Shown piece by piece: positions 62,309 through 64,000 of a stretch of DNA of 64,000 nt; position 1 is the first letter of the stretch; every line of letters begins with the position of its first letter. The position numbers and the translations under genes are program-made. This DNA is from Blattabacterium clevelandi (GTDB lineage Bacteria; Bacteroidota; Bacteroidia; Flavobacteriales; Blattabacteriaceae). Where the stretch lies: positions 310,001-374,000 of the forward strand of contig NZ_CP029844.1 of assembly GCF_003268615.1 (NCBI RefSeq), read 5' to 3'. Under the pieces are notes generated by a model. The model searched no databases. It was not told the origin of the DNA and saw only the letters and a program-made list of their open reading frames with translations.

Positions 62309-63691
62309 CTATTCATGTTTATTATTTTCTTTTTTTATTAAAATGTTATTAGTAAGTTTCATTTTATTATTTTTCAATATTTTATTTTTTTCTTCGTAGG
62401 AAATAGGAAGATTAAAATTATCTTCTAGCATATATCTTTTATATTTTTTTTCTACCAAAGAACTGGAAGGATGATTAATCATATTTTTTTTTGGATTTAA
62501 ATTTAAGGACAATTTTCCCTTATTATAATTTATCGATGAATCCCTTTTATTATAATTTTCTTTTTTTGAAGCAATAGATTCTATTCGTTTAGAATTATAA
62601 TAAGAAGGAATTTCTTCTATTTTTGTTAATCTTTGTTTGTAAGGTTCTTCTAACCTATGAAATATTTTTTTTTCTTCGTGATTAATTACCCTTTGTACTT
62701 CCGTTGGAAACCCAGTAGCTACTATAGTAACTGAAATACTTTCTTCTAAATTTTCGTCTTCTCCGATTCCCATAATAATATTAGCATTATTTCCGGCTTC
62801 TGCCTGTATATAATCACTAATGATTCCTATTTCATCTATAGTAATTTCAATTTTTCCTGAAACAATAAGCAAAAGAACATTTTTTGCTCCAGTTATCTTA
62901 TTGTCATTCAATAATGGAGAATCTAATGCTTGTACAACGGCTTCTTTTGCTCTATTTTCACCAACAGAAATAGATGATCCCATAACGGCCGTCCCACTTT
63001 CTTTAAGAACCGTTCTAGTATCTCTTAAATCTATGTTTTGTTTATAATGGTGGGTAATGACTTCTGCTATCCCCTTAGCTGCAGTAGTAAGAACTTCATC
63101 TGCTTTTGAAAATCCTGCTTTAAATCCAAGATTTCCATATAATTCTCTCAATTTATCATTATTAATAACAATTAGAGAATCAACATTTTTTCTTAATTTT
63201 TCTATTCCTTTTTGAGCTTGTTGTAATCTCATTTTTCCTTCAAAATGAAATGGAATTGTTACAATACCTACAGTAAGGATTCCTTTTTCTTTAGAAATAC
63301 CTGCAATAATTGGAGCTGCACCAGTGCCAGTCCCTCCTCCCATTCCGGCTGTAATAAAAGTCATTTTTGTATTAGAATCTAAAATACTTTTGATTTCTTC
63401 TAGACTTTCTAAGGCTGCTTTTTCTCCTACTTCTGGATCAGCTCCAGCTCCTAACCCTTCTGTAATAGAAGCCCCTAATTGAATTTTTAAGGGAACTGGA
63501 TTATTATTTAACGCTTGTGCATCCGTATTACACGCTATAAAATCTACACCAGTAATACCTTGTTCAAACATATAACTTAAAGCATTACTTCCCCCACCTC
63601 CTACACCAATAACTTTGATAGAAGCTGAACGATTTTTAGAAAATCCAAATGGTACGTTTTCTTTTTTTTGTATAAAATTTTCTTTTTTCAT
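62309..63691 (-). CDS. ftsZ: Cell division protein FtsZ
   Basis: Tubulin-like GTPase forming the division ring. 460 aa: IKVIGVGGGGSNALSYM, FIACNTDAQALN, the tubulin signature MGGGTGTGAAPIIA, NNDKLRELYGN and ADEVLTTAAKGIAEVITHHY. After about residue 320 comes a lysine- and asparagine-rich variable linker, then the C-terminal tail SYEEKNKILKNNKMKL. It follows ftsA by three bases, the usual division-gene pairing. FtsZ kept with murB and ftsK shows that septation by the normal machinery persists. Confidence 0.97.
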   Translation of the reverse strand: MKKENFIQKKENVPFGFSKNRSASIKVIGVGGGGSNALSYMFEQGITGVDFIACNTDAQALNNNPVPLKIQLGASITEGLGAGADPEVGEKAALESLEEIKSILDSNTKMTFITAGMGGGTGTGAAPIIAGISKEKGILTVGIVTIPFHFEGKMRLQQAQKGIEKLRKNVDSLIVINNDKLRELYGNLGFKAGFSKADEVLTTAAKGIAEVITHHYKQNIDLRDTRTVLKESGTAVMGSSISVGENRAKEAVVQALDSPLLNDNKITGAKNVLLLIVSGKIEITIDEIGIISDYIQAEAGNNANIIMGIGEDENLEESISVTIVATGFPTEVQRVINHEEKKIFHRLEEPYKQRLTKIEEIPSYYNSKRIESIASKKENYNKRDSSINYNKGKLSLNLNPKKNMINHPSSSLVEKKYKRYMLEDNFNLPISYEEKNKILKNNKMKLTNNILIKKENNKHE

Positions 63692-63694
63692 TAT

Positions 63695-64000
63695 TTATTC
63701 TGTATCATTCAGTATTTGACGGAACTTATCAGCCCAAATTTCAAGAAAAGATTTAGATTTTTTCTTATTTTTTTTATCCTCTGGGTCCTTATTATTATTG
63801 AATCTACGGTTTTTATCATATAATTTTGAAGAAAAAAATTCTGAATTTTCATCATAATATCTAGACTCCATTTCTGTGCAAATATATTTTTTTTTATCTT
63901 CAATACCCTTTATCACTAAACCTATAGATGTAGCATATTCTGGATCACTTATCATTCCGTTCTCTCCTCCTGAAATATGTTCATTAGAATAACCGATACG
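63695..64000 (-). CDS. ftsA: Cell division protein FtsA, C-terminal part (partial)
   Basis: The frame is open from the window edge (RIGYSNEHISGG) through EYATSIGLVIKGIED to a stop at 63695, so an internal ATG at 63955 is not the real start. RIGYxNEHISG and EYATSxGLVxKG match the end of the actin-like fold of Bacteroidetes FtsA, followed by a variable linker and the amphipathic membrane-binding helix FLEIWADKFRQILND. FtsA anchors FtsZ to the membrane. The stop is three bases before ftsZ. Confidence 0.88.
   Translation of the reverse strand, partial: RIGYSNEHISGGENGMISDPEYATSIGLVIKGIEDKKKYICTEMESRYYDENSEFFSSKLYDKNRRFNNNKDPEDKKNKKKSKSFLEIWADKFRQILNDTE

Noticed and set aside
1-64000. CRISPR arrays, insertion sequences, toxin-antitoxin or defence systems
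   Set aside because: No spaced direct repeats, transposase motifs or defence-domain proteins were seen in reading both strands.

Overview
The window reads as a piece of the chromosome of a strongly reduced, very A+T-rich endosymbiont of the Flavobacteriales. The best fit is Blattabacterium, the cockroach and termite fat-body symbiont. The reasons are the gene families and their order: carB-argF'-argB-argE with a Bacteroidetes-type transcarbamylase, pheA-aminotransferase-tyrA-DAHP synthase/chorismate mutase fusion, rpsF-rpsR-rplI, and a Flavobacteria-style dnaG, FabI, PitA and MtaB. Homopolymer runs are dense, there are no insertion sequences, phage or CRISPR, and many genes are trimmed to a catalytic core. 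The species call is inference; no database was searched.

Layout. 1-3.4 kb: end of carB, arginine genes argF', argB and argE, thioredoxin and tRNA-Asp. 3.4-7.4 kb (minus): ribB, an LptF/G-type permease, ftsK without its DNA-reading tail. 7.4-12 kb: outer-membrane porin, frameshifted nadD, a polA reduced to its 5' nuclease, metG. 12-18.2 kb (minus): tRNA-Ser, a collapsed lysA remnant, lon, ligA, prmC. 18.2-22.4 kb: mnmE, gltX and the S6-S18-L9 operon. 22.4-38.1 kb: mntH, the aromatic amino acid operon, metK, fabI, rpe, dnaG, peroxiredoxin, mtaB, lipB, lysS, an amidohydrolase. 38.1-44.9 kb: rsmG, aspC, tRNA-His, mvaD, a glutamate/dicarboxylate symporter, tRNA-Gln, rpsP, truB, frameshifted uppP. 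44.9-64 kb: gyrB, trmD, der, ruvA, phosphate transporter, cvpA, a small unknown gene, pheS, rlmB, two small envelope proteins, murB, a degenerate purine nucleoside phosphorylase, mrp, a phosphopantetheinyl transferase, pnuC, hisS, ftsZ and the end of ftsA.

How it fits together. The genes serve information processing (four tRNAs, five tRNA synthetases, tRNA and rRNA modification, replication and repair remnants), a cell wall and division apparatus that is still in use (murB, ftsZ, ftsA, ftsK, uppP), and provisioning of amino acids (arginine, phenylalanine, tyrosine; lysine appears lost at its last step). Importers for glutamate/dicarboxylates, phosphate, Mn/Fe and nicotinamide riboside supply raw material.

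No new defence or mobile system is visible. The most unusual signals are: (1) several long perfect inverted repeats inside conserved coding sequence, above all a 40-bp perfect palindrome in der; (2) nadD and uppP, each split at an 11-base homopolymer but otherwise intact, which suggests rescue by slippage; (3) a lysA copy with N- and C-terminal pieces fused by an internal deletion; (4) a nucleoside phosphorylase homologue that keeps its scaffold but has lost most phosphate- and base-binding residues; (5) a structured element with a T run after trmD.
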